DNA of 64,000 nucleotides from Pseudonocardia oceani (GTDB taxonomy: Bacteria > Actinomycetota > Actinomycetes > Mycobacteriales > Pseudonocardiaceae), in the NCBI RefSeq assembly GCF_019263585.2, contig NZ_JADQDF010000001.1, positions 5,094,501-5,158,500 of the forward strand. Direction: 5' to 3'. The notes beneath the pieces were generated by a model. That model worked only from the letters and a program-made list of their open reading frames with translations. It did not search any database and had not been told where the DNA came from. A program made the position numbers and the translations under genes. The stretch's first letter is position 1. Each line of letters begins with the position of its first letter. This document shows, piece by piece, positions 41,074 through 49,502 of the stretch.

Positions 41074-42128
41074 GCGGCCACCCGCTCCGGCAGCGCGACG
41101 ACGAGCGCGGTGCCCCCCTGGGCGACGCGGCGCACGGTGCCGCCGAGCGCGGTGATCCGCTCGCGCATCCCGGACAGGCCGTTGCCGTCGGCGCCGCCCC
41201 CGCCCGACCCGTCGTCGGCGACCTCCAGGCGCACCTCGCCGCCGGCCCGCGCCAGCGTCACGATGCAGCGGCCGGCGCCGGCGTGGCGGACCACGTTCGT
41301 CACGGCCTCCCGCAGCGCCAGGGCCAGCGCCGACTCCGCCGACGGAGTCAGCACGAGGTCGTCGTCGCGCACCGCCTCCAGCTCGACGCCCGCGGCGGCC
41401 AGCGCGTCACGGGCGACGACGAGCTCGTCGTCGAGCGAGACCTGCCGCCAGCCCGACACCGTGGCCCGCACCTCGGTGAGCGCGTCGCGGGCCATCGTCT
41501 CCACCACGGCCATCTCCGCCGCGGCGTCGCCCGCCGGGAGCCGCTGCGCGAGCTGGGAGCGCACGACGATGCCGGTGAGGGTCTGGCCGAGCAGGTCGTG
41601 CAGGTCGCGGGAGATGCGCTCGCGCTCCGAGAGCGTCGCGAGGTGCTCGATCCGGGCGTTCTCGACGCGCATGCCGGCGGCCTCGCGGTCGCGGTCGGCC
41701 TCGTCCATCGTGGCCAGCCCGACGATCCAGATCGACACCAGCGGCGGCGCGATGCTGAGGAACACGTACGGCGGCGGGGCCGTCGACACCAGCGCCGACG
41801 CCCCGGTGAGCGCCGTCAGCCCGCCCAGCCACAGGGTGGCCGAGCGGCGGGCGAGCAGCGCACCCGCGCTGCCTGCGGCGTAGACGAAGAACACCGTGCC
41901 GCCGGCGTTGACCGGCACGACGAGCACCCCGAGCAGGGCGATCAGCGCGGGGGACCAGTGCCCGGGCAGTGGGTGGGCGGTCGTGCGGACGAGGAGCGCC
42001 ACGAACAGCACGATCGAGCCGATCGCGACGGTCCACGCCGCCACGCCCGCGGCCGGGTCGAACGCCGGCTGCAGGAACAGGTACCCGAGGAAGACCAGGT
42101 ACCACAGCGACGACCAGTCGCGCTTCAC
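41070..42128 (-). CDS. Sensor histidine kinase (DesK/NarX-like)
   Basis: 352 residues. About five or six membrane helices in the first ~150 residues, then the H-box ERISRDLHDLLGQTLTGIVVRSQLA and an HATPase_c domain with ALREAVTNVVRHAGA and VADDGSGGGGADGNGLSGMRERI. Autophosphorylates on His and passes phosphate to the adjacent regulator. ATG 42128 overlaps the permease stop by 4 bases, so transporter and sensor are co-translated. Confidence 0.92.
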   Translation of the reverse strand: MKRDWSSLWYLVFLGYLFLQPAFDPAAGVAAWTVAIGSIVLFVALLVRTTAHPLPGHWSPALIALLGVLVVPVNAGGTVFFVYAAGSAGALLARRSATLWLGGLTALTGASALVSTAPPPYVFLSIAPPLVSIWIVGLATMDEADRDREAAGMRVENARIEHLATLSERERISRDLHDLLGQTLTGIVVRSQLAQRLPAGDAAAEMAVVETMARDALTEVRATVSGWRQVSLDDELVVARDALAAAGVELEAVRDDDLVLTPSAESALALALREAVTNVVRHAGAGRCIVTLARAGGEVRLEVADDGSGGGGADGNGLSGMRERITALGGTVRRVAQGGTALVVALPERVAA

Positions 42129-42883
42129 ACGCGCAGGTTACGGTAGGCGAGCCCGGCGACCACGGCCCCGACGACGGTCGCGGCGAGCATCGCGAGCACG
42201 TGCCCGGCCGCGGGCGCCCCGGTGAGCTGGGCCTGCGCGAGCTGCGCGAGGTGGTAGGTCGGCAGGAACGGTGCGACCGCCTGCAGGAACCCCGGCAGCA
42301 GCTCCAGCGGCACCCACAGCCCCGACGCCAGCACCATCGGGAACAGCACCGCGTTGAGGATCGCCGCCGCCGCGTTCGACGACGCCACGAAGCCCACCGC
42401 GAGCCCGAACAGCGCGAACGGCAGCGACCCGACGACGAGCACGACGACGAGCCGCGCCCACGTCGCGAGGTCCAGCACCGGCCCGGCCACCAGCAGCGAT
42501 GCCGCCCCCATCGCCAGGACCACGCCCAGCGCGTAGGGCAGCGCGGCGAGCACGCGGGCGGCGAGCGTGACGCCCAGCGGCGTCGCGGACACCATCTTGA
42601 CGCGCAGCCAGCCGCGCGTGCGGTCCTCCGCCACCCCGATCCCGGGGTTGAGCAGCATCACCGAGACGACGCCGAACGCGCCGTACCCGGCGATCGACGT
42701 GGCCGCGAAGGGCAGTCCGTCCGAGGTCTGCTGCCCGCCGAACACCGAGGTGAACAGCGCGTAGAACCCGACGGGCATGAGCACGGAGAACACGAGCGCC
42801 GTCGGCTCGCGCAGGATCGCGCGCAGCCCCTCGCCGATCTCGGAGCGCAGGACGGGGAGCACGGCGAGGGCGGAGGCGCTCAC
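42125..42883 (-). CDS. ABC-2-type transporter permease
   Basis: 252 residues with about six membrane helices: VFSVLMPVGFYALFTSVFG, GVVSVMLLNPGIGVAEDR, the ABC-2 core ALFGLAVGFVASSNAAAAILNAVLFPMVLASGLWVP, and a final helix near VLAMLAATVVGAVVAGLAY. Exports drug or lipid with the ATPase below. GTG 42883 overlaps the ATPase stop (GTGA). Confidence 0.9.
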   Translation of the reverse strand: MSASALAVLPVLRSEIGEGLRAILREPTALVFSVLMPVGFYALFTSVFGGQQTSDGLPFAATSIAGYGAFGVVSVMLLNPGIGVAEDRTRGWLRVKMVSATPLGVTLAARVLAALPYALGVVLAMGAASLLVAGPVLDLATWARLVVVLVVGSLPFALFGLAVGFVASSNAAAAILNAVLFPMVLASGLWVPLELLPGFLQAVAPFLPTYHLAQLAQAQLTGAPAAGHVLAMLAATVVGAVVAGLAYRNLRV

Positions 42884-43773
42884 GCCGGCACCTCTTCGCC
42901 GGTCAGGGCCACCAGCGCCTGCTCCAGCCCGGCGCCCTCGACGCGCAGCTCGGACAGGCCGCGGTCGCGGGCCAGCCACTCCCGCAGCAGGTCCTCCGGT
43001 TCGGTGGTGCCGACCTGCACGCGGTCGCCGTCGCGGCGCAGCGTTCCGACGCCGGGCAGCGCGCGCAGCGCGACGTCGTCGAGCGCGGTGCGGGCGCTGA
43101 CCGTCCGGTCCGGCAGGCGCGACGCCAGCTCGGCGGGCGTGCCGGTGGCGACGACCCGCCCGCGGTGCAGCACCACCACCCGGTCGGCGAACGCCGCGGC
43201 CTCCTCGACGACGTGCGTGGTCAACAGCATCGCCACCCCGGCGTCGCGGCGCCCGGCGAGCACCCGCCAGAACGCGCGGCGGGCGGTGACGTCGAGGCCG
43301 ACGGTCGGCTCGTCGAGCAGCAGCAGCGCCGGGTCGCCGACGAGCGCCATCGCGAGCCCGACCCGCTGGCGCTGCCCGCCCGACAGCTTCGGCGCGCGGC
43401 GCGGGGCCAGGTCGGCGACGCCGATCTCGGCGAGCACCGGACCGGCCGCCGACGCCGGACGCCCGGCCCGGACGGCGGCGCCGCGCACGAGCTCGCCCAC
43501 GGTCTCGGTGGCCGGGAAGCCCGTGCTCTGCTGCACGACGCCGAGGTGGCGGCGCACGGCCGCGCGGCGCGGGTCGCCGCCGCACACCGCGACGTGCCCG
43601 GCCTGGCGGGCCAGCAGCCCGGTCGCGAGCCCGATGAGCGTCGTCTTCCCCGCCCCGTTCGGGCCGAGGAGCGCGAGGCACTCCCCGGCGCGGACGCGCA
43701 GGTCGACGCCGTCCAGCGCGACGTGCGCGCCGTACCGGTGGTGCGCTCCGGCGATCTCCAGTGCGTCGGTCAT
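42880..43773 (-). CDS. ABC transporter ATP-binding protein
   Basis: 297 residues. Walker A GPNGAGKTT, Q-loop in VVQQSTGFP, signature LSGGQRQRVGLAMALVG, Walker B ALLLLDEPTVGLD and switch TTHVVEE. The C-terminal ~70 residues form the accessory domain seen in drug-export ATPases. Energises the ABC-2 permease. First gene of a four-gene exporter/two-component operon; GACAGT lies six bases before ATG 43773. Confidence 0.93.
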   Translation of the reverse strand: MTDALEIAGAHHRYGAHVALDGVDLRVRAGECLALLGPNGAGKTTLIGLATGLLARQAGHVAVCGGDPRRAAVRRHLGVVQQSTGFPATETVGELVRGAAVRAGRPASAAGPVLAEIGVADLAPRRAPKLSGGQRQRVGLAMALVGDPALLLLDEPTVGLDVTARRAFWRVLAGRRDAGVAMLLTTHVVEEAAAFADRVVVLHRGRVVATGTPAELASRLPDRTVSARTALDDVALRALPGVGTLRRDGDRVQVGTTEPEDLLREWLARDRGLSELRVEGAGLEQALVALTGEEVPA

Positions 43774-43864
43774 GCCCGTACTGTCCCGCGCCCGGTCCCG
43801 GGCGCGGCAGTGCCCGTGGTCAGGCGCGGGACCTGACGGATGTCACGGGGTCGGTGCCGCGGGA

Positions 43865-44026
43865 TCAGAGGTGGACGTCGGCCCGCGACCGCGCCAGCGC
43901 GCGCAGCTCGTCGAGCTGGCGCTCGCGGTCGTGGTCGGCGGGGGTGGTCAGGGTGGGTGCCGGGCGGGCCGTGGAGAGCCACACGGCCAGGCCGACCAGG
44001 ACGAGGACGAGGAGTGCGGTGGTCAT
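43865..44026 (-). CDS. Small single-helix membrane protein
   Basis: 53 residues. N-terminal helix LLVLVLVGLAVWLSTA directly after MTTA, then a hydrophilic tail rich in Arg/Asp/Leu (DHDRERQLDELRALARSRADVHL). Looks like an N-in/C-out anchor with a short helical tail. Function unknown. It lies between the ABC ATPase gene and the divergent GlxA-type regulator and is read on the same strand as the exporter. Confidence 0.6.
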   Translation of the reverse strand: MTTALLVLVLVGLAVWLSTARPAPTLTTPADHDRERQLDELRALARSRADVHL

Positions 44027-44097
44027 GGCAGTAAGTGTGTGCTCGACCAGATCGCGCCAACAGTGGCAGAGATGACGACTGCCGGTAAGATCCTGCC

Positions 44098-45051
44098 ATG
44101 CTCCGGTCCGTTGCGGCGCTCGTGCTGCCCGCCACCTCCCCGTTCGAGTTCGCCACCCTGTGCGAGGTGTTCGGCGTCGACCGCACGACCGAGGGCGTCC
44201 CCCCGATCGACCTGCGGGTCTGCGGCCCGGTGGCGGGGGAGCCGCTGCGCACCACCGTCGGCGCCTCGCTCGTGCCCGACCACGGCCTGGAGGGCCTGCG
44301 CGATGCCGACCTGGTGGCCGTCGCCGCCACCCGCGACCGCGAGTTCGCCCCGGAGGTCCTCGACGCCCTGCGCGCCGCCGCGGCCGACGGCGCCACCCTG
44401 CTGTCGGTGTGCTCGGGCAGCTTCGTGCTCGGCGCGGCCGGCCTGCTCGACGGCCGCCGCTGCACCACGCACTGGATGAACGTCGACGAGCTCCGGGAGC
44501 GCCACCCGCTCGCGATCGTCGACCCGGACGTCCTCTACGTCGACGACGGCGACATCATCACCAGCGCCGGCACGGCGGCGGGCATCGACGCCTGCCTGCA
44601 CCTGGTGCGCCGCGAGCTGGGCAGCGCCGCGGTCAACACGATCGCACGGCGCATGGTCGTCCCGCCCCAGCGCGACGGCGGGCAGCGCCAGTACGTCGAG
44701 CAGCCGATCCCGGTGTGCTCGGCCGACGGGCTCGCGCCGGTGCTCGACTGGGCCGTCGAGCACCTCGACGAGGAGCACACGGTGTCGGGCCTGGCCCGCC
44801 GCGCCCGGATGTCGGACCGCAGCTTCGCCCGCCGCTTCGTCGCCGAGACCGGCACCACTCCGCACCGCTGGCTCACCCTGCAGCGGGTCCTGCTCGCGCA
44901 GCGCCTGCTCGAGGACACCGCGCTGGGCGTCGACGACGTGGCGGCGCGCAGCGGGTTCGGCACCGGGGCGCTGCTGCGCCACCACTTCCGCAAGGTCGTC
45001 GGGGTGTCGCCGGTCGACTACCGCCGCACGTTCCGCGGCGTCCCCGCCTGA
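44098..45051 (+). CDS. GlxA-family transcriptional regulator (DJ-1/PfpI plus AraC HTH)
   Basis: 317 residues. N-terminal DJ-1/PfpI-like domain with the elbow LLSVCSGSFVLGAAGLLDGRRCTTHW, VLYVDDGDIITSAGTAAGIDACLHLV, and a C-terminal AraC double HTH (HTVSGLARRARMSDRSFARRFVAETGTTPHRWL...). Probable sensor of a metabolite or stress. TAAGAT ends six bases before ATG 44098, so the message is probably leaderless. Confidence 0.92.
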   Translation: MLRSVAALVLPATSPFEFATLCEVFGVDRTTEGVPPIDLRVCGPVAGEPLRTTVGASLVPDHGLEGLRDADLVAVAATRDREFAPEVLDALRAAAADGATLLSVCSGSFVLGAAGLLDGRRCTTHWMNVDELRERHPLAIVDPDVLYVDDGDIITSAGTAAGIDACLHLVRRELGSAAVNTIARRMVVPPQRDGGQRQYVEQPIPVCSADGLAPVLDWAVEHLDEEHTVSGLARRARMSDRSFARRFVAETGTTPHRWLTLQRVLLAQRLLEDTALGVDDVAARSGFGTGALLRHHFRKVVGVSPVDYRRTFRGVPA

Positions 45052-45061
45052 AGCCGGCCGC

Positions 45062-46174
45062 CTACGTCGCGAGCAGCAGGCTCACCCGCCGGCCGCCGCC
45101 CACCTGCGCGACGAGCCGGTCGACCGGCAGCGGCTGCTCGCGACTCACGGTCGCCACCGCCACCGCGGGCAGCGCGACGAAGGGGTACTGCTGGTCGAGC
45201 GCGCCGACCCGGGCGCAGACGCGGTCGCACAGCGCGAGCACGTCGCTCTCCGTCCACGACGGCAGCACCACCAGGAAGTCCTCCGCGCCGAGGCGCACCA
45301 CCCGGTCCGACGGCGTGATCAGCTCCTGCACGCAGCCGTTGACCGCCTGCAGGGCCGCGACCTCGGCGCGCAGCCCGTACTTCGCGCGCAGCGCCGAGAC
45401 GCCCGGCACCCGCACCAGCACCAGCCCGACGGGCAGCCCCGCGCCCAGCCCCGCGGTCCACCGGGCCAGGAACTTCTCGGTGTGCAGGCCGGTCCGCGCG
45501 TCGCGCTCGGCGACGTCGTCGAGGTGGGCCACGGCGCTGTCGAGCCGGGCCTGCAGCTCGCCGCGCTCCCGGCCGGCGGCGTCGACGCGCTCGGCAAGGA
45601 ACCGCAGCGGCACGTTCCAGCGGTCCTGCTGGCGCGGCTCGGGCACGGCGAGCACCGCCTCCAGCACCTCGTCGATCGCCTCGGTGGTCTCGGCGGGCAG
45701 CCGCAGCTGCGCGCGCAGCCGCAGCGCCTCGCGGTAGGCGTCGGCGCGGACGAAGGACCAGTGGCCGCGGAAGCGCCGGCCCTCCTCCAGGGTGCGGGCG
45801 TGCGGGTCGACGCTCTCCTGGTCGACGGCCACCAGCGTCGCCCCGCCGCTGGGGCTGAGCACCGTGACGCTCCACTCGCGCGCCAGCTCGTCGCCCTCGT
45901 CGAGCAGGACCTGCCGCACGCCGGCGGGCAGCTGCGGGGGCACGTCCCCGACCAGCCCGACGAGCGTGACCGAGCTGCGGGCGGCGATGTCGGTGTAGAC
46001 CGACACCTCGCGCTCGAAGTAGGACAGCCGCTGGAACAGCGCGATGACGAGCAGCGGTGCCCCGGGCTCGGCGGCCAGGGCGAAGCGCTCGATCGCGTGC
46101 GAGAGCTCCACGAGCACGCGCTTGCCGAAGGTCGTGCCGTCCCGGGGCGCCATGTCGGCGGACAGTAGCGGCAC
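45062..46174 (-). CDS. DICT sensory domain plus degenerate GGDEF protein
   Basis: 370 residues. An N-terminal DICT-like domain (FGKRVLVELSHAIERFAL, LFQRLSYFEREVSVYTDIA) is followed by a linker helix and a C-terminal GGDEF-like fold: DARTGLHTEKFLARW and VVRLGAEDFLVVLP. The signature loop reads GAEDF, not GG(D/E)EF, so cyclase activity is doubtful. It may bind c-di-GMP/GTP or act as a structural receiver. I prefer GTG 46174, behind AGGAG; ATG 46153 and GTG 46180 are alternatives. Confidence 0.8.
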   Translation of the reverse strand: MPLLSADMAPRDGTTFGKRVLVELSHAIERFALAAEPGAPLLVIALFQRLSYFEREVSVYTDIAARSSVTLVGLVGDVPPQLPAGVRQVLLDEGDELAREWSVTVLSPSGGATLVAVDQESVDPHARTLEEGRRFRGHWSFVRADAYREALRLRAQLRLPAETTEAIDEVLEAVLAVPEPRQQDRWNVPLRFLAERVDAAGRERGELQARLDSAVAHLDDVAERDARTGLHTEKFLARWTAGLGAGLPVGLVLVRVPGVSALRAKYGLRAEVAALQAVNGCVQELITPSDRVVRLGAEDFLVVLPSWTESDVLALCDRVCARVGALDQQYPFVALPAVAVATVSREQPLPVDRLVAQVGGGRRVSLLLAT

Positions 46175-46228
46175 CGTCACGGCTCCTCGTTCGGCCGAAC
46201 GTGCGCCCGCGGGGACTAGGGTCGGGGC

Positions 46229-47005
46229 ATGGAGCCAGTGCTGGCCGACACGGACGACGCCGGGGTGCGCACGCTCACCTTCCACCGTCCCGAGCGGCGC
46301 AACGGGTGGGGCGAGGACCTGGAGGAGGCCTACTACGGCCACCTCACCGCGGCCGCGGCGGATCCGCAGGTACGGGCCGTGGTCGTCACCGGCGCGGGCA
46401 CGACGTTCTGCCCGGGTGCCGACATGGGCCGCCTCGACGGGCTCTCCGCCCCGGGGGCGAGGCTGCCGCACAGGTCGGTGTCCGTGCCGCGCGAGTTCCC
46501 CAAGCCGCTGATCGCGGCGATCAACGGGGCGTGCGCGGGCGTCGGGCTGGTGCAGGCCCTCTTCTGCCACGTCCGCTTCGCCGCCGACACGGCGAGGTTC
46601 GCCACCTCGTTCGCCCGCCGCGGGCTCATCGCCGAGTACGGCGTCGCGTGGACGCTCACGCGGCTGGTCGGCACGGAGAACGCGCACGACCTGCTGCTGT
46701 CGGGCCGCACGTTCGAGGCGGCGGAGGCCCTGCGGCTCGGCCTCGTCAGCCGGGTCGTGCCGCGCGAGGAGGTGCTCGGCGCCGCGCAGGCCTACGCCCG
46801 CGACCTCGCGCTGCACACCGCCCCGCGCGCCGTCGCGGTCATCGCGGCCCAGCTGCGCGACGCCGCCGACACCACCTACGACGAGGCACTCGCCCGCGCC
46901 TACACCGAGGTCGACCGCTTCATCGGCGGCCCCGACCTGCGCGAGGGGATAGCGTCGTTCCGGGAGAAGCGGGCACCGCGCTTCCTGCCGCTGGAGGACT
47001 CGTGA
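46229..47005 (+). CDS. Enoyl-CoA hydratase/isomerase
   Basis: 258 residues, crotonase superfamily. First oxyanion strand GTTFCPGADMGRLDG, second region FPKPLIAAINGACAGVGLVQAL, ARRGLIAEYGVAWTLTRLVG with a glutamate at a catalytic position, LRLGLVSRVV. Hydrates or isomerises enoyl-CoA. TAGGGT (46217-46222) ends six bases before the ATG, so a leaderless start is likely. Coupled to the FAD reductase by overlap. Confidence 0.88.
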   Translation: MEPVLADTDDAGVRTLTFHRPERRNGWGEDLEEAYYGHLTAAAADPQVRAVVVTGAGTTFCPGADMGRLDGLSAPGARLPHRSVSVPREFPKPLIAAINGACAGVGLVQALFCHVRFAADTARFATSFARRGLIAEYGVAWTLTRLVGTENAHDLLLSGRTFEAAEALRLGLVSRVVPREEVLGAAQAYARDLALHTAPRAVAVIAAQLRDAADTTYDEALARAYTEVDRFIGGPDLREGIASFREKRAPRFLPLEDS

Positions 47006-48360
47006 ACTTCCGCGTCGCCGTCATCGGGGCCGGGCCGTCGGGGCTCTACGCCGCGGCCGCGCTGCTGTCGTCGGGGGAGCCGGTGAGCGTCGAGGTGCTC
47101 GACCGGCTGCCCGCGCCCTACGGCCTCGTCCGCTACGGCGTGGCGCCCGACCACGTGAAGATGAAATCGGTCATCCGGGTGCTGCAGAAGCCGTTCGACC
47201 CGGCCGACGTCGAGTTCCTGGGCGGGGTCCGGATCGGCGGCGACGGCATCCCGCTCGACGAGCTCCGCACCCACTTCCACGCGGTCGTGCACGCCACCGG
47301 GTCCTCGGTCGACCGCGCGCTCGGCGTGCCGGGGGAGGAGCTCGCGGGCTCGCTCGGGTCGGGCGCGTTCGTCTCCTGGTACTGCGGCCACCCGGACTTC
47401 ACCGAGCTCTCGCCGCCCCTGGACCACCCGGGCGTCGCCGTCGTCGGGGCGGGCAACGTCGCGCTCGACGTGGCCCGCGTGCTGGCCAAGACCGCCGACG
47501 AGATGGCCGCCACCGACGTCCCGGGCCCGGTGCTCGACGCGCTGCGCTCCAGTGCCGTCCGCGACGTCCACGTGCTGATCCGCCGCGGGCCGCAGCACGT
47601 CCGGTTCACCCCGGCGGAGCTGCGCCAGATCGGCGACCTCGCATACGCGCAGGTCGTCGTGCACGACGACGGGCTGCTGGCCGCTGGCGTCGAGGAGCCC
47701 GCCACGATCGGGCAGGGGGACCGGCGGCAGCGGCAGAACCTCGCGATGCTCGGCGAGTGGGCCGACCGCCCCGACGACGGCTCCCCGCGCCGCATCCACC
47801 TGCGCTTCCTGCGCTCCCCGGTGCGCCTGCTGGGGGAGGGGCGCGTCTCCGGGATCGTCGTGGAGCGCACCGCGGTCGACGCCTCCGGGCGCCTGGTCGG
47901 CACCGGGGAGGAGGAGGTCCTCGACGTCGGGCTCGTCGTCCGCGCCATCGGATACGCGGGCGAGCCGATCCCCGGCCTGCCCTTCGACGAGGCCACCGGC
48001 ACCGTGCCCAACGAGGGCGGGCGCGTCGTGCGTGACGGCGTCCCGGTCCCCGGGGCGTACGTGACGGGATGGATCAAGCGTGGGCCCACGGGCGTCATCG
48101 GGACGAACAAGGGCGACGCGCAGGAGACGGTGGCGGCCGTCCTGGAGGACCTGCCGTCGCTGCCCGCCCCCGCGCACCCGGAGCCCGACGCCCTGCGCGA
48201 GGCGCTGGCCGCCCACGGCATCCGTCCGGTCGACTGGACGGCCTGGCTGCGCCTCGACGCCGAGGAGGTCCGCCGCGGCGGGCTGCGCGGCGCGGAGCGG
48301 GTGAAGGTCGCGGAGCTCGCGGAGATGCTCGACGCGGCCCACGGGGCCGACGCGCGGTAG
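47002..48360 (+). CDS. FprA-like ferredoxin/adrenodoxin-NADP reductase
   Basis: 452 residues. FAD site VIGAGPSGLYAAAAL, APYGLVRYGVAPDH, VHATGSS, NADP site VVGAGNVALDVARVL, and C-terminal YVTGWIKRGPTGVIGTNKGDAQET typical of adrenodoxin-reductase family members such as FprA. Transfers electrons between NADPH and ferredoxin, for example to P450s. GTG 47002 overlaps the hydratase stop. No ferredoxin gene is adjacent. Confidence 0.9.
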   Translation: MNFRVAVIGAGPSGLYAAAALLSSGEPVSVEVLDRLPAPYGLVRYGVAPDHVKMKSVIRVLQKPFDPADVEFLGGVRIGGDGIPLDELRTHFHAVVHATGSSVDRALGVPGEELAGSLGSGAFVSWYCGHPDFTELSPPLDHPGVAVVGAGNVALDVARVLAKTADEMAATDVPGPVLDALRSSAVRDVHVLIRRGPQHVRFTPAELRQIGDLAYAQVVVHDDGLLAAGVEEPATIGQGDRRQRQNLAMLGEWADRPDDGSPRRIHLRFLRSPVRLLGEGRVSGIVVERTAVDASGRLVGTGEEEVLDVGLVVRAIGYAGEPIPGLPFDEATGTVPNEGGRVVRDGVPVPGAYVTGWIKRGPTGVIGTNKGDAQETVAAVLEDLPSLPAPAHPEPDALREALAAHGIRPVDWTAWLRLDAEEVRRGGLRGAERVKVAELAEMLDAAHGADAR

Positions 48361-48381
48361 GTGCGCGCCGGCCCGGTCCGA

Positions 48382-49338
48382 TTACTTGCTGTTGCTCTGG
48401 TGGACGGCGCCGTGGCCGCCCTTGCCGTTGTCGTGGCCGCCGCCGTGACCGTTCCCGTTGTCGTGACCGCCGCCGTGGTGACCGTCGCCGCCGCCGTGAC
48501 CGCCGCCGTGACCGTTACCGCCGCCGGGCAGCGGGGGCTCGGGGACCACGACGATCGGCCCCTTCTCCTCGAAGTCGTAGGTGGTGCCGGGGGTGGTGAG
48601 CAGGTCGACGGCGCTGGTCAGGCCGGGGTTGCCCGAACCCTGGTTGACGCCGAACGCCGTGACGACGCCGTCGGGCAGCGCGTCGGCGATCTCGGCCAGC
48701 GTCAGCACCCCGCCGTTGGAGCACTGGTTCTGCCCGTCGCCGAACACACCGGGGATCACGCGGGTGGAGCACCAGCCCTGCGAGCCCGCCGCGTAGCGGT
48801 TCCACTGGCCGGCCGTCAGGCTCGCGCCGGCGTCGGTGTTGTACACCGGCTCGTAGGTCAGCGTGGAGAAGCCGCCGTCGGCGTCGCCGTTGAAGTCGAT
48901 GACGAGCTGCAGCGACGGGAACTGGACCTCGTTGGCCGTCGACTCCGACGAGCGGAAGGCGGAGTAGGCCGCGACGTCGACCCAGTCGGCCAGCGGGCTG
49001 GTGGCCGCGCGGAAGAGCGTGGCCTTGGCGGCCGAGGACGGGGTGTCCAGCCGCAGCGAGCCGGTGCCGCCACCGGCCGGGGCGCCGAAGTCCTCGTTCA
49101 CCTCGACGTCGCCGTCGGGACGGGTGTCGGTCTCGGCGAACGGGGCGAAGTCCTCGTTGACCTCGGTGTTCCCGGACGGCTGGAGCAGGTCGAGCCCGGG
49201 GATCGCCGGCAGCGGCGCCGCGTTGGCCACGCCCAGCCCGGTGACGGTGACGACGCCTGCGGTGGCGGCCCCGGTCAGGGCGAGCGCGAGCCGGCGACCC
49301 CGGCCCGTGCGGCGGATCGGATGCGAGTGCGTCCCCAT
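48382..49338 (-). CDS. Secreted protein with His/Gly/Asn-rich tail
   Basis: 318 residues; family not recognised. Tat-lacking Sec signal: RRTGRGRRLALALTGAATAGVV, cleavage after GVANA (about residue 40). The mature part has two EVNEDFAPF/EVNEDFGAP repeats (near residues 59 and 79), a compact central domain with four Cys/Trp motifs (GWCSTRVIPGVFGDGQNQC), and from about residue 272 a low-complexity tail of GHGGG and GGHDNG units. The tail looks metal-binding. ATG 49338 with GGAGGA. A spore or cell-envelope role is possible but unproven. Confidence 0.75.
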   Translation of the reverse strand: MGTHSHPIRRTGRGRRLALALTGAATAGVVTVTGLGVANAAPLPAIPGLDLLQPSGNTEVNEDFAPFAETDTRPDGDVEVNEDFGAPAGGGTGSLRLDTPSSAAKATLFRAATSPLADWVDVAAYSAFRSSESTANEVQFPSLQLVIDFNGDADGGFSTLTYEPVYNTDAGASLTAGQWNRYAAGSQGWCSTRVIPGVFGDGQNQCSNGGVLTLAEIADALPDGVVTAFGVNQGSGNPGLTSAVDLLTTPGTTYDFEEKGPIVVVPEPPLPGGGNGHGGGHGGGDGHHGGGHDNGNGHGGGHDNGKGGHGAVHQSNSK

Positions 49339-49502
49339 GGTGCGGTGGTTCCTCCGTCGTCGGCGCGCCCGTCGCGCCGTACCGAGGTGAACGAGGTCCT
49401 CGCGGGCCGGGTGCGGAGCGTGCCGACGCGGGGCGCTTTCCGGACAGGCCCACCCGTCCGGTGTCCCTCCCGCGGCGGCTCCGGCGGGGTTAGCCTCGGG
49501 GC

